This document shows positions 24,277-34,800 of a stretch of 64,000 bases of DNA, in pieces. Both the position numbers and the translations under genes were made by a program. The stretch lies in NCBI RefSeq assembly GCF_005435165.1, contig NZ_SGUC01000008.1:1-64000 (forward strand). The letters are read 5' to 3'. The DNA is from Halorubrum sp. GN11_10-6_MGM (lineage in GTDB: Archaea; Halobacteriota; Halobacteria; Halobacteriales; Haloferacaceae). Position 1 is the stretch's first letter. Each line of letters opens with the position of its first letter. The notes under the pieces were generated by a model, which saw nothing but the letters and a program-made list of their open reading frames with translations, ran no database searches and was not told where the DNA came from.

Positions 24277-24711
24277 TTAGAGCGCCCGTGAGTCGTGTGC
24301 GACGATACTGGCAAACGCGACGTTCTCTTGGACCTGCTCAATTTCGACTGTCGGCTCATCACCTGGTTGTCCGCCGGGGACGATCACGACGTAGCCGCGT
24401 TCAACCTTCGCGATGCCGTCGCCCTGATCACCAGTCGTTTCGATCGTCACGTCGCGGACCTCACCTTCATTTACCGGAGGACCGTCCGACGTCGGAGCCG
24501 TATCTTGTGTAGTCGATTGCTGTTGCTCTTGGTGAGTCTTCTGGTCTGTCGAGGGTTCTGACGCCAAGATCGCGACGCGGTACGTTTCGTTGGCAGCGAG
24601 CGTGTCATGTTCGATTTCACTCGCCGGAATATCGACGACATATGACCCATCACGTTCTTCGAGTTGAGCACTGAATACAGAGCGAAGCGAATCAGAAATC
24701 TCGATCATCAA
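24277..24711 (-). CDS. TRAM-domain protein
   Basis: The 144-residue protein has an N-terminal beta part (SVFSAQLEERDGSYVVDIP), a Gln/Thr-rich linker, and a C-terminal TRAM domain: VNEGEVRDVTIETTGDQGDGIAKVERGYVVIVPGGQPGDEPTVEIEQVQENVAFASIV. TRAM is an OB-like RNA-binding module found in tRNA-modifying enzymes and as a stand-alone protein in archaea, where it may act as a cold-shock-like RNA chaperone. The N-terminal half sets it apart from the minimal TRAM proteins. There is no operon partner. Confidence 0.85.
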   Translation of the reverse strand: MMIEISDSLRSVFSAQLEERDGSYVVDIPASEIEHDTLAANETYRVAILASEPSTDQKTHQEQQQSTTQDTAPTSDGPPVNEGEVRDVTIETTGDQGDGIAKVERGYVVIVPGGQPGDEPTVEIEQVQENVAFASIVAHDSRAL

Positions 24712-25048
24712 GTATCACGAGTCTAAGCTATCCAACGTACCTAAATCTCGCGTTTTACGCTACTCTGAGATGGTAATCTAGTATTTCTGAAGAGAACATG
24801 TGGATCTCGAACAGAAGCTCCTCGAAAAACGAGCAGGTCGAATCGGTCAATACAAAGACAGTCTGTCGTGATCGGAATTGTGAGGGCTTGCGGCGGCTTA
24901 GGCACAACTTCGGCACAGGAGGCCCAAGACGACGATGAAGTACGATGCGACCGCGATGAGTGACCGACGGGACGCGCTTGACCGGATAAGCTGAACGTCA
25001 TCGCCATCATGGTGAGAAACCCGTCTGTAATTCGTTGACTAAGTCCGC
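24712..25048 (-). other. Intergenic region with membrane-segment remnant
   Basis: On the minus strand SRRSLIAVASYFIVVLGLLC encoded near 24900-24960 looks like the end of a small membrane protein, but the frame has no start and an upstream stop. No other feature is visible. Confidence 0.35.
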
Positions 25049-26041
25049 CTATCCACAGGTTTCGATCGAAACCGCGTTGGCTTCTTCTGCTAGGCTTCTT
25101 GCTTCGTCGAAGTTCCCAGCATCGGCTTCCTCACTTGCCTCAAGCATTAATTCGGTTATCTCGACGTACTTGCCGGCATAACACGTCTGTGTAATGAATG
25201 TGTCTCGAAGGGATTGTGTCACCTCCTCCTCGCCTTCACGGTACATCGACTCTGCTTCTTCGAGGTGTTCAAGCGCGTCGGCAAAGATATTAGCTGCTGT
25301 TCCGTAATCCTCGTCTTGAAATGCTTCATATGCGGTGTTGTAATCAGCCAATCCGCGGTCAAGGGGAATGCCCGCTTCCATGACTAACAGATACCCCGCG
25401 ATGAGTTCATTCATTTCGTCGATGGCGTTTTCAGCTTCGGCATAATCGATTCCTGTGCCCGTGCCATCACCGAGTTCCGCAAAGGTTGCGTCCATCTCAT
25501 CAACTTGTGAGTTTGCCTCCTCAAATGTGGCTCTAGCATCGGAGAGAGAGTCTGCGGCATCTTCGTACCGGGAATTATTCTCGTAGGAAATCGCCGTTGA
25601 AATCTGGTTGATGCCTTCACCGAGACTGATGATCGCATTAAGGAACTGGTCGATGAATTCAGCGACAAGTTCGAGTTCAGCGACCTGTTCTCGTTGAGTA
25701 TCTGTCGTCGCAGTTTCGTTAGCTTCCTCAATCGAGGTGTTGGCACTTCCGAGTGCCGCCTCTACCCCTGCAGTCGAGATAGACGCATCTGTACTGGAGT
25801 AGGCCCACGCAGTATCAATCTCCTCAAGAATGAGGTCGAGAGCTTCGTTTAGATCCTCTCTGGCAGCTTCGAGTGCTTCCGTCGCGTCGGGGTTTGTAGT
25901 TGCGTCTGAATCGTTGGCGTCGTCCGATCCTGCGCTACCATCCTCAGATTTGTCACTCTCCTCAGACCCGCCACCCGTACAGCCGGACACACCAAGAGTT
26001 AGTATAGTCCCCGCACCTGTCAAGTACCGGCGTCGTTCCAT
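25049..26041 (-). CDS. Lipoprotein with helical repeat region
   Basis: From ATG 26041 the protein (about 330 residues) starts ERRRYLTGAGTILTLGVSGCTGGG, a twin-arginine signal with lipobox VSGC, so it is exported and lipid-anchored. An acidic Ser/Asp linker follows (about residues 25-55). The rest is a helical array rich in Glu, Ala and Asn (EALEAAREDLNEALDLI, FEEANSQVDEMDATFAEL, YNTAYEAFQDEDYGTAANIF), similar to TPR-like or coiled-coil repeats. A function cannot be given. It may bind other envelope proteins. Confidence 0.65.
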   Translation of the reverse strand: MERRRYLTGAGTILTLGVSGCTGGGSEESDKSEDGSAGSDDANDSDATTNPDATEALEAAREDLNEALDLILEEIDTAWAYSSTDASISTAGVEAALGSANTSIEEANETATTDTQREQVAELELVAEFIDQFLNAIISLGEGINQISTAISYENNSRYEDAADSLSDARATFEEANSQVDEMDATFAELGDGTGTGIDYAEAENAIDEMNELIAGYLLVMEAGIPLDRGLADYNTAYEAFQDEDYGTAANIFADALEHLEEAESMYREGEEEVTQSLRDTFITQTCYAGKYVEITELMLEASEEADAGNFDEARSLAEEANAVSIETCG

Positions 26042-26186
26042 GATTCTCACTATCAGCGGGGTGCCCTTATTCTTTTAGTTGGTCGACAAGTCACCCGCTC
26101 TTTGGTTCGGAGTGCTGTTGAGGGCGAGAACGAGGTGCCAAACCTCCACAAGTCATCGGTGACAGGCGCTAAAATTTCTCCAAATT

Positions 26187-29100
26187 TCAGCTGATAGGCT
26201 CCCCAGTAGTCGCTTCTTGAAGACTCAACTGACGCGGTCGTCTCCCCATTATCTCAGTCTCGCGTTCAACCAGAGCGCCACCAGCGACAGTGGCGTCCTC
26301 TCGATAGCACGCTCTCGCAGTCACTGCCCACAGCGCTGGCAGCACCTCATCGAGTAATGGCCACGGCTCTGTGAGTTCCAGCAAGACGTCGCCAGCGAAG
26401 CCGACTTCCTCTGATGAGACTGGTCCATCTGGCCCGTGATGCTCCCGAGCTGTCCGTAACGCTCCAGCCGCAGCGTGGACGTCGTTGCTGACGGTCGGAT
26501 CGCTCACCCACTGTGGGTAGATATCCCGGTACCGCTCAGGCAGTTCTCCATCGTCCCGGTCCGTTTCCGCAAACGACAGCTGGAGTCGGTAGCCAGCATC
26601 CGTCATCGCGACGATTCCGGCGTCAACGAGGTCGGGGAGGTGGTCACGAAGCGAGCGAGCCGACACGCCGGCTCTCTCGGCGAGTGCTGACTGCGTCAGG
26701 AATTCTTCAGCGCCGGCGAGTGCCACGAGGGCCTTTCGCGGCGTTGACGACGCATCCCGCAGTACCTGCTCTGGTGACAGGGCTGTAATGATACGCCGGA
26801 GCTCGACAGACCGGATATGTCGCGTCTCGGCTTCCGGCTCTAGCGCTCGGGCAACGCCGTTCGCGGTTGCGAGCGGTGACCGACACAGTCCGTGAAGCAC
26901 CGATACTGCCTCTGGAGTCGTGAGGAGATTCTTCTCCTCAAGCGCTTCTTCGAGCAGATCCCGGTACTGGGCTCGGCTCGTCGACGTCTGAACAGGGACG
27001 CGGACGCCGATCTCGGGGGCGTCATCCCGGATGTCCTTCGGCGAGACATTGGACCGAAGCTTCTCAGCGAACACTTCCTGGCGCTCGCCGTAATCGGCAA
27101 ATAGACACCACGAGCCGATGAGTTCGCCGAACGGTTCTGCGGCGTCGACATCGACGTCCATCGACCACCGAAGCACCTCCTCACGGTCCTCGAACAGTTG
27201 CCGGAACACCGACGCCATCCCGTACTTCGACCCGATCGCCGAGTTGATCCCGACGAACTTCGCGATACTCGAGAGCTTCTCGTCATCGAAATCACTCTTC
27301 AACCGGGGCATCTGACCGATTCGAAGGATGTCGACACCGGCGAAGTCCAGTAATCGGGTCATCACGCCGATCACACCGAGAGACTCGGTGAGAATCTTCG
27401 TCCGGAAGGCTGTCCGAGAGTTATACTCGCGGTACTCGCCGTGAGTCATGTCCCGCGTCATTTCGCAAATCTCCTCGAGAACAGCTTGTATTCGGTCCCC
27501 AAACTCACCGATATCATCAACCAGCTCGTCTTCCTCAGCGATCCACCCGAGGCACGCACTATTTTGGAGAACTCCAGGTGCCTCTTGGAGGAGTCGGCGG
27601 AAGTCGCCATTCTCGTCGAGCCGGTCGTCAGTTAGCAGATTGTCCCAGACAAATGTATCAGCCAACGAGCGAGCAGTACAGACCGCCCACTGCATCGGAT
27701 TGTCGACCTCGGCGGCCACAGCGAGGCGATTCTCGTCCCAGTCCATGTAGCGGCGCGGAGCCGCTCGATCGTCCCACTCGGAGACCGCCGCATCGACAGT
27801 TGCGACGCCATTCTCGGGGGTCGCCGCGACGGCGGCCTGGTACGTAGAGCGGGGAAGCGGCTGGATGGTGTGGAGTGCTGGGAGGCGGTCGCGGCTCCAG
27901 CCGGTCCCCCCCTCACGTGTGTGCGCGGGTCTAGACTCCAGATTGTCGGCGGATTTTCCGGTCCGACTCACAAAATTTTGAAGAGGTTTCTGTCGCGTTC
28001 CAGATCGGCCGATTTCTTCGAGGAATTGTACCCCAGCCGGGCGAATTGCGACTTTGCTCCCGTCGCTAGTCGCGATGCGATCGGTCACGAGTTCGTGTTT
28101 GCGAAGCTGCCGCAGGTGGTACGCGACGTTGTTCCGGGACTGGTCGGGGTCATCGTACGGAGCAGCCTCATAGAGCGCCTCGTAGCCAGCAGTCTGGCCG
28201 GCTTCCGCACCAATACGGGCGAGGGTTGCGACTACTTCACCGTCCGTCTCAAGCGCCTCACACGCGGCGGCGACGTGGTCGTCGACAGTTCCGTGAGCGC
28301 GCTGGCCTGTATCGCATTGTGAACTCACATCGAACGCTGCCACGTCCGGGACGTTCCCATCCAGTTCGTCGACGTCGATTTCCGGATCATAACTCCAAGC
28401 AAAGCGCCGCATCCAGATGGACGACTCAAACACGACCCGGACGTCCACACCGTGGCCAAGCCAACTGAGCAGCTGGACCATCTGCCGGCGTTGGTCGGCG
28501 TGGCCGATCTCCCGGAATGACTCATCGATCCGCACGGTGAGTGTCGGGGTATGGTCTGCGGCTGCGAGCAACGGCTTCACAACCCGGCGAACATCCGCAA
28601 GCTCACCAGGGAACCCGATGCCAAGCGGGCCGAACTCTGCGCTTCCAAAGCTCTCGAGCAGTTCGAGCGCCTGTTGGTGTTGTTCGGACTCAACGTCTTT
28701 ACACAAACTCAACAGCGTCGACGCAACGATCGACCCGTTCAGGCTCTTCGCGTCTGGAAGGGCCTCTCGCTCGACTGTTCCGAGCTGATCGTCGATAATC
28801 GATTCAAGCCTCTGCCAGGCGACCCCATCAGCGACGCCGCCGACGAGTTCGCGCACGGCGAGCGCAATATCGGCTTCGAGGACAGCAACGAGACGCTGCC
28901 AGAGTTCACCCGGTCGGCTCTCTTTATCGAGGCGGACTGTCCCAGACGACACGGCCGGGTACTGCTGGACCATCCAGAGACCCGCATCTTCATCATAGCG
29001 GAGATCTCCAAGCTGACGAGAGTTCTGATCGGTTTTGTTGGGTGCCTCTCCTTGTTCTGTGTCGAGGTGCTGGTCGTCTGAGAAGGCCCCTGTAAGGACT

Positions 29101-29396
29101 TGTACGCCGAGCGGTTGGCCGACGAGGTTGCGGTCCCATTCGTCTTCAAGATCGCCGTAGCGGCCAACCTCGTCGAACTCAGCGCTCGCATTGCGAGTGC
29201 TCGCGAGAAGCGCCGACCGTTGCTCAACAGCGTCCTCCCACGTGTCTGCTCTCGCTCGACGTCGCAACTGGCTATCTGAATGCTGACTCCCACACCGAGG
29301 ACACTCACGAGCGGTAGCAGTTCCACTACTGACAGCGTCCTCGATGACCCAGTGCTGGCTACAGTTGGAACAGCCAACGACAGCGAAGCGACTCAC
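26187..29396 (-). CDS. Giant DUF5817 protein with N-terminal zinc ribbon
   Basis: The 1069-residue protein opens with a zinc ribbon (VVGCSNCSQHW...CPRCGSQH), the mark of DUF5817. The remainder is paralogous to the 16156-18870 protein. Three winged-helix-like stretches can be seen: one around residues 400-470 (RNNVAYHLRQLRKHELV), and one near the end (AGVSARSLRDHLPDLVDAGIVAMTDAGYRLQLSF). The start GTG at 29396 has GGAGGTG 14 bp upstream. It is likely a DNA-binding protein of mobile elements. The gene lies in the opposite direction to its paralogue, facing it across the accessory block. Confidence 0.75.
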   Translation of the reverse strand: MSRFAVVGCSNCSQHWVIEDAVSSGTATARECPRCGSQHSDSQLRRRARADTWEDAVEQRSALLASTRNASAEFDEVGRYGDLEDEWDRNLVGQPLGVQVLTGAFSDDQHLDTEQGEAPNKTDQNSRQLGDLRYDEDAGLWMVQQYPAVSSGTVRLDKESRPGELWQRLVAVLEADIALAVRELVGGVADGVAWQRLESIIDDQLGTVEREALPDAKSLNGSIVASTLLSLCKDVESEQHQQALELLESFGSAEFGPLGIGFPGELADVRRVVKPLLAAADHTPTLTVRIDESFREIGHADQRRQMVQLLSWLGHGVDVRVVFESSIWMRRFAWSYDPEIDVDELDGNVPDVAAFDVSSQCDTGQRAHGTVDDHVAAACEALETDGEVVATLARIGAEAGQTAGYEALYEAAPYDDPDQSRNNVAYHLRQLRKHELVTDRIATSDGSKVAIRPAGVQFLEEIGRSGTRQKPLQNFVSRTGKSADNLESRPAHTREGGTGWSRDRLPALHTIQPLPRSTYQAAVAATPENGVATVDAAVSEWDDRAAPRRYMDWDENRLAVAAEVDNPMQWAVCTARSLADTFVWDNLLTDDRLDENGDFRRLLQEAPGVLQNSACLGWIAEEDELVDDIGEFGDRIQAVLEEICEMTRDMTHGEYREYNSRTAFRTKILTESLGVIGVMTRLLDFAGVDILRIGQMPRLKSDFDDEKLSSIAKFVGINSAIGSKYGMASVFRQLFEDREEVLRWSMDVDVDAAEPFGELIGSWCLFADYGERQEVFAEKLRSNVSPKDIRDDAPEIGVRVPVQTSTSRAQYRDLLEEALEEKNLLTTPEAVSVLHGLCRSPLATANGVARALEPEAETRHIRSVELRRIITALSPEQVLRDASSTPRKALVALAGAEEFLTQSALAERAGVSARSLRDHLPDLVDAGIVAMTDAGYRLQLSFAETDRDDGELPERYRDIYPQWVSDPTVSNDVHAAAGALRTAREHHGPDGPVSSEEVGFAGDVLLELTEPWPLLDEVLPALWAVTARACYREDATVAGGALVERETEIMGRRPRQLSLQEATTGEPIS

Positions 29397-29814
29397 GCCG
29401 CTGGCACACCTCCATGAGCCGGGTGGTCCTGCATAGTGCGCTCTCCGCGCACGTGCTCGACGCTACGGCCGAAATCGAATAATCGGCCGTCTCAGAGACA
29501 GCAGAGCGGGTTATCGGCGAAAGCCGGAGATGACTCTCACCACCGCAACCATTAAAACCACTTCGGAAGAAATGAGGAATAGGAGATATCCTCGGACAGG
29601 TGCCATCCTGTCCCTTCCCAAGCGGCCCCTGCTGCCAACAGGGGAACTTCCCCCCTTTCTAAACATCGCCTAGCAGTGCATACTGCGATGTTGCGCCGGC
29701 CTCCGTCTTAATACTCACGCCGAGCGTCAGACATATATCCAATTATTGTTACTTCGTCTCGGTGTCCGTATTCAGGCGGTTTATACACCTCAAAACGGCT
29801 AACTGGCAATTATA
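29397..29814. ncRNA. Hairpin-rich intergenic region, candidate structured RNA
   Basis: Successive inverted repeats lie at 29465-29490 (ACGGCCGA / TCGGCCGT), 29594-29613 (GGACAGG / CCTGTCC, 6-nt loop), 29626-29644 (CCCCTG / CAGGGG), 29641-29653 (GGGGAA-c-TTCCCC, which competes with the previous one) and 29662-29692 (AACATCGC / GCGATGTT with inner CAGT / ACTG). TATA-like ATTAAAACC near 29550 could start a plus-strand transcript. The region could equally be the leader of the minus-strand DUF5817 gene. Which strand is transcribed cannot be told. Confidence 0.35.
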
Positions 29815-30933
29815 ATGGGTTCCATGTGGGAGCCCTCCTACGAATTCATCCAATCAGCATCCACGCACTCGGATACAGATGTGAGTTCTGTAAACAGCCT
29901 CAAGCATTTAGCATCCGACTATCTCAGTACGAATATGTCGTTTCGGGTCAACTGGCACAACCTCCTTGAGCAGTTAGATGACCTTCCGGAAGGAGCCACG
30001 TTCCGAACACCACTCTCGAACAAGGGGTTTCAGATTACTGGTGTCCAGGAACACCGTGTCATCATCAGGTTCACAGACAGCGGTGAGTCGCGACCTCTTC
30101 AAAAAGATCAGTTCGAAACGCTATATCGGCGGTTATCCGACTCTAACGACGGATTTGACCTCGACCGACTCCCACCCGATGCGGATCCATACCCGACGGT
30201 GTTGAGTCTCCATCCACGATTCGAGGTGAACGACGACCGAGGTGTGATTATCGAGACCGAAGAGCCAACCACCTCACTGTTACTTGATGAGGACCCTTCC
30301 TCTGAGCCTGATCCTACTCTCGACGAGCGGACAGAGCCAGATCTCGATGTCTACGCGGATGCGCTCTTGCTCGTCGACGCGCTGGAACGCCACGAGGTTG
30401 AGGCGCTCGAAGGGGTCGAGACTGGGACGCTCATCGACCTGTATACCTTGCTCTCGGACGTTCAACGAGATTCCGACGATCTCCGCAAGGAGATTGCTGA
30501 CACGCTCTTAGACCGGCTTCATCACGACCGGCCTGTCTCGGGCTCGTACGGCTCGGTCCAGCGGACTGCTCGGACAAACCGCTCGCTCAAGGACGACGAC
30601 GAAGTGCTGGACACGCTCGAATCGGCCGGAATCGACCGTAGCCGGGTAGTGAGCGTTGATCGCGGGAAGGTTGACGATGCCCTCGAGGTGACTGATGTCG
30701 CTGAAAGCGATGTCTACGAGACTGAAGAAACCGAGTACGTTCGGAAAGCCGAGGTGGACGAAGATCGCAAGGAGACGCGGCTCCAGGGCCTCAAAGACCA
30801 GCTTGCGGCGAGCGACGCCGGCGACGCAGAACAACTCCGCGACGAAGTCGAAGAGCTTGAATCCCGGATCGAAGAGTTGACCGAATTCAAGTCGGGACAA
30901 TCGTATCACACGCGCTCGAGTGCCGATCGGTGA
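29815..30933 (+). CDS. Acidic coiled-coil protein at start of defence island
   Basis: This 372-residue protein has an N-terminal beta-rich part (WHNLLEQLDDLPEGATFRTPLSNKG...HRVIIRFTDS..), a helical middle (ALLLVDALERHEVEALEGVETGTLIDLYTLLSDVQRD), and a C-terminal coiled coil (DEDRKETRLQGLKDQ...LRDEVEELESRIEELTE). A TATA-like TTTATAC at 29779 fits a leaderless start at ATG 29815; ATG 29935 is the alternative. No enzyme motif is seen. It lies just upstream of a restriction-modification gene, so it may belong to the island, but this is by position only. Confidence 0.55.
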   Translation: MGSMWEPSYEFIQSASTHSDTDVSSVNSLKHLASDYLSTNMSFRVNWHNLLEQLDDLPEGATFRTPLSNKGFQITGVQEHRVIIRFTDSGESRPLQKDQFETLYRRLSDSNDGFDLDRLPPDADPYPTVLSLHPRFEVNDDRGVIIETEEPTTSLLLDEDPSSEPDPTLDERTEPDLDVYADALLLVDALERHEVEALEGVETGTLIDLYTLLSDVQRDSDDLRKEIADTLLDRLHHDRPVSGSYGSVQRTARTNRSLKDDDEVLDTLESAGIDRSRVVSVDRGKVDDALEVTDVAESDVYETEETEYVRKAEVDEDRKETRLQGLKDQLAASDAGDAEQLRDEVEELESRIEELTEFKSGQSYHTRSSADR

Positions 30934-31087
30934 GTAGCTCTGGCGACGTGACGGGGCGAAGAGACCAGCCACGGTCGCCATCGACTGCGACGTGGGGTGG
31001 GTGTTCTTAAGCTAGGGCCCGCCGCGAACTGAACGTTGAGTCTCGCCAGCACGCATCGTTTATTAATCCGATACGTGAATCACAGAT

Positions 31088-31381
31088 ATGGATGAATCGG
31101 AGTCTCGGATACTCTCTGTATCTCTGGGTGAGCCTACCGATATTCAAGCCGTTTTGAATCGGGCCGGAATCGACCATGTCAGCGTCCACGAGCACCGGGT
31201 ACTGGCTATTTATCAGACGGCAATCATCAACGTAACAACAGACACTCAGCCGATATCGAATACGCAATCACTCGAGATAGGATGTTGGGAAGGTCCGATT
31301 CCATCTCGCGCCGATGGGAAGTCGTCACAAGAGATTCTTCTGGACTTCGTCGACGTGTTCGACTCTGGTGAGACGGATTGA
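31088..31381 (+). CDS. Small hypothetical protein
   Basis: A 97-residue protein with short alternating strands (ILSVSLGEPTDIQAVLNRAG, VLAIYQTAIINVTT) and a C-terminal acidic helix. TTTATTAATCC at 31059 is a reasonable TATA box for a start at ATG 31088. There are no motifs or membrane segments. It is in the same direction as its neighbours in the island. Confidence 0.45.
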   Translation: MDESESRILSVSLGEPTDIQAVLNRAGIDHVSVHEHRVLAIYQTAIINVTTDTQPISNTQSLEIGCWEGPIPSRADGKSSQEILLDFVDVFDSGETD

Positions 31382-31463
31382 GGTGTTTCCTCCGGTGGCT
31401 CGATCCCGATTAGCGCAATAATCACGAGCAAATCTCTGCTAAACTTAGAGTCGGCGAAAATGG

Positions 31464-31580
31464 TTAACACACATTGAGATAGGACTCAATATCCTTAATT
31501 GGGTGCCCATCTCGGATGAACTGTTTGTAGTCCTCAAACGCGTCGTCGCGACCAGCGGGGAGGATCACGATTCCGGTCAT
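31464..31580 (-). pseudogene. Severed N-terminal gene fragment
   Basis: A 38-codon frame begins MTGIVILPAGRDDAFEDYKQ and ends at SYLNVC. It has typical haloarchaeal codons and a proper start, but it stops after a few dozen residues, and reads like the first exon-like piece of a longer protein cut by recombination. No family can be named safely. Confidence 0.35.
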
Positions 31581-31637
31581 GTTACATTGACAATTCCTCT
31601 CAGCTCCCAAATAGTTGGTCAGAGTGATTGGTGGAGT

Positions 31638-31882
31638 AGTTAGTCGAAGAAAAGTCTATACGGCTGTCCGTATTCGACCGTATCATACGTGATGACCCGC
31701 AAACAAGTCGGGCGAAATGCCGGGAAATCGGGGCGATCAACGTCTCCGGTTCCGAACTCGACAAACTCGGTCTCGAGATCGGTGACGCGGTTGACGTCGA
31801 AGTCGCCGATGCGACGGCCGTCGCGCATGCCCTCATCGACAGCAAGAATTCGGACGAATACCTCATCGTGACCCCTGCCTGA
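31638..31882 (+). pseudogene. AbrB/antitoxin-like frame without a start codon
   Basis: An open frame of 81 codons ends at TGA 31880-31882, 3 bp before the restriction-modification gene. The part INVSGSELDKLGLEIGDAVDVEVADATAVAHALIDSKN..EYLIVTP looks like a swapped-hairpin AbrB-like protein. After the upstream stop at about 31635 no ATG, GTG or TTG is found in frame. The gene is either 5'-truncated or uses a rare start. Being directly upstream of the enzyme gene, it may have been its regulator. Confidence 0.4.
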
Positions 31883-31885
31883 CCA

Positions 31886-34800
31886 ATGCAAAGTTCACTC
31901 ACCTACCGCACGAATCGTGACCTGTTCTCTAACTACTACTTGGACGAGCACCTCCCTGAGACGGAGGAGTGGGACGAGGTCGACGATGAAGAACTAGAAG
32001 CAGCGTACGACGACATCATCGATCTCTATGAACGGGAGAAGGGTACGGCCCCGAAGCGGAACGAGTCCCAGTTGGAGGAGAAGTTCATCCGACCGATGTT
32101 CCGGAAGCTGGGGATTCCCTTCGAAGTTGAGGAGAGCACAAGTCGGACGCAGCGCCGACCAGACTACGGTTTCTTCGAGACTGAAGACGCTACACGTGAC
32201 GCTTTCGAGCGCCGCGAGGGAGACGGTGACTTCTACGAGAACGCAGTCGCTGTTGCTGACGCTAAGCGCTGGGGACGGCCGCTTGACACACGGGGCAGCG
32301 GGGAACATGAGCGCGATTTCGAGAATCCGAGCTACCAAATCCATGTCTACCTCCAGGAGACACCCGCCCGATGGGCGGTGCTGACAGACGGAAAGAAGTG
32401 GCGGCTCTACTACGGGCCAACGAGCCACCAGCTCGATTCCTACTACGAGGTCGATCTTCCCACTATCCTCGAAAAGGGAGATCTTGAGGATTTCAAGTAT
32501 TTCTACCTCTTTTTCCGCCACAGTGCGTTCCTTGAGGACACTGGGGGAGACTGTTTCCTCGATGACGTTTACGATGAGTCGAACGTTTTCGCCCAAGACC
32601 TCGGAGAGGATCTACAAGATAACATCTATGAAGCGATTAAGATTCTCTCAGAAGGGTATCTACAGTATCCCGATAACGACCTCGACGAAGCAGACCTTGA
32701 ACTTATTCACGACTCCTCTCTCATCTATCTCTACCGGCTTATTTTCATTCTCTACGCAGAAGCTGAAGGCCGTGACCTGTTGGACACGGACAACGAGATT
32801 TACGAGGAATCCTACAGCCTAAATGCGCTCAAACAGGAAATCGCCGAGGAACTCGACAGTGGCGACCCAAAGTACCGTGACTGGCAGGATGACCTGAGCT
32901 CGCGGCTCAATGAGCTGTTCGAGCTGATCGACCAAGGGAGCAAATCGCGCGGAATACCAAAGAAAGACCTCCATATTCCGGCGTACAACGGTGGACTGTT
33001 TCGGACGGACCCGGACGAGGACGACAGCGCTGAGGCACAATTTCTCGCGGAACACACGGTTGGTGATGCGTATCTAGCCCGTGTCGTCGAACTACTCACG
33101 CGGAGTCAGCAAGCGAACGGCGGCGGAAAAATCTTCGTTGACTACTCTTCACTCGACGTGCGTCACCTCGGCAGTATTTATGAGGGACTCTTGGAGTACC
33201 AGCTACATGTCGCCGACGAACCGCTTACACTCGATGATGGCGAGTACGTCGAGGCAAACGAAGGCGACGGGGTATTCATTGAGACGGGTGAAGTGTACCT
33301 CACGACGGGGAGCGGAGAGCGCAAGGCGACAGGGTCGTACTACACTCCTGAGTACGTAGTCGAATATATCGTCGACGAAACGCTCGGTCCTCTTGTCGAC
33401 GATATCCGGGAGGACCTAGTCGGACAGACCACCTACCGGAAGGGCGATGAAGAGGCAGGAACGTTCGCGGAGGAATTTGCGGAGCGGATATTCGAATTGA
33501 AAATTCTCGATCCAGCGATGGGAAGCGGGCACTTCCTTACGAGCGCGGTTGACTACCTCGCACGCGAGATCATCGACGCTCAAGAACGGCAAGCGGCCCA
33601 ACAAGGGATCGAGACCGTCGAGGAAGATCACGACATTAACTGGGCGCGTCGAAAGGTCGCTCAGCGATGTATTTATGGAGTTGACCTGAACCCGCTCGCA
33701 ACTGAACTCGCAAAAGTCTCTCTGTGGCTGCGGACACTTGCGGCCGAGCAGCCTCTCGCGTTCCTCGATCATCACCTGAAGACAGGGAATTCGCTGGTCG
33801 GAAGCGATATCGAGGACGTTCTCGCTAATGGAGACAATTCAGGGGAAGGTGACGGACAGCTGACCTTACAGCAGTCGTTTGCTCACACGCGCCAGCGTGC
33901 CCTAGAACACGTGATGAACCGGTTCCAAGATCTCCTCTCCATTGACAATGAGACACTGGAAGACGCTAAAGAGATGGAAGATGTTTATGATGAGGTTCGC
34001 GACGATCCTCTCTACCAACATCTGCTAGCGATGGCAAACGTCCATACTGCGGCACAGTTTGGGTTGGACGTTCCAAGCGATGCCGATAAGCGGATGGCGG
34101 AGGCGCTGCGGAGCGATTCGTGGACGGACATTGAGGGGCAGGACTGGTTTGTGGACGCACAAACGATGGCCTCTGAAGAGCGCTTCTTCCACTGGGAATT
34201 GGAGTTCCCAGTCGCCTTTTACGATATAGACGGGGATCGGAGAGAAGATGCCGGGTTTGACGCAGTAATTGGAAATCCTCCATATATCAGCGTCACAAAC
34301 CTTGATCCGAAATTACGTCAATATCTCACAGATACAGAGGAATATCGGACTGCTACCGGCCGATACGATGCCTATATCGTATTCTTCGAAAAGAGCATCG
34401 AATTATCACGCCTGGGGGGGCTTACGTCTATGATTATACCCATTAAATGGGCAATCTACGGGAATGGAAGGGTTCTACGTGACATGCTATTAGAAGAAGT
34501 AAGCTTAGAATCGTTAATTAATATCTCACAAGCGGAGGTATTCGATGGCCCAACGACATATCCTTGTATACCTGTTGTGACGAATCAAATTCCTGCTCTG
34601 GATCAGGAGGTTTCGGTGATCAATATTCCACCGGATAATCCAGAATATATCTCCCAAGGACTAGAGTCGCTCCTTTCAACAGAATTGGCTGTTCGGATTC
34701 CATTAGAACGATTTAAACTTGCCCCACGAAAGGTATTCTGCCCATTTTTGAACGATCGGAATTGGCAGATCCACTCCAAACTTCACGAAAACTCCACCGA

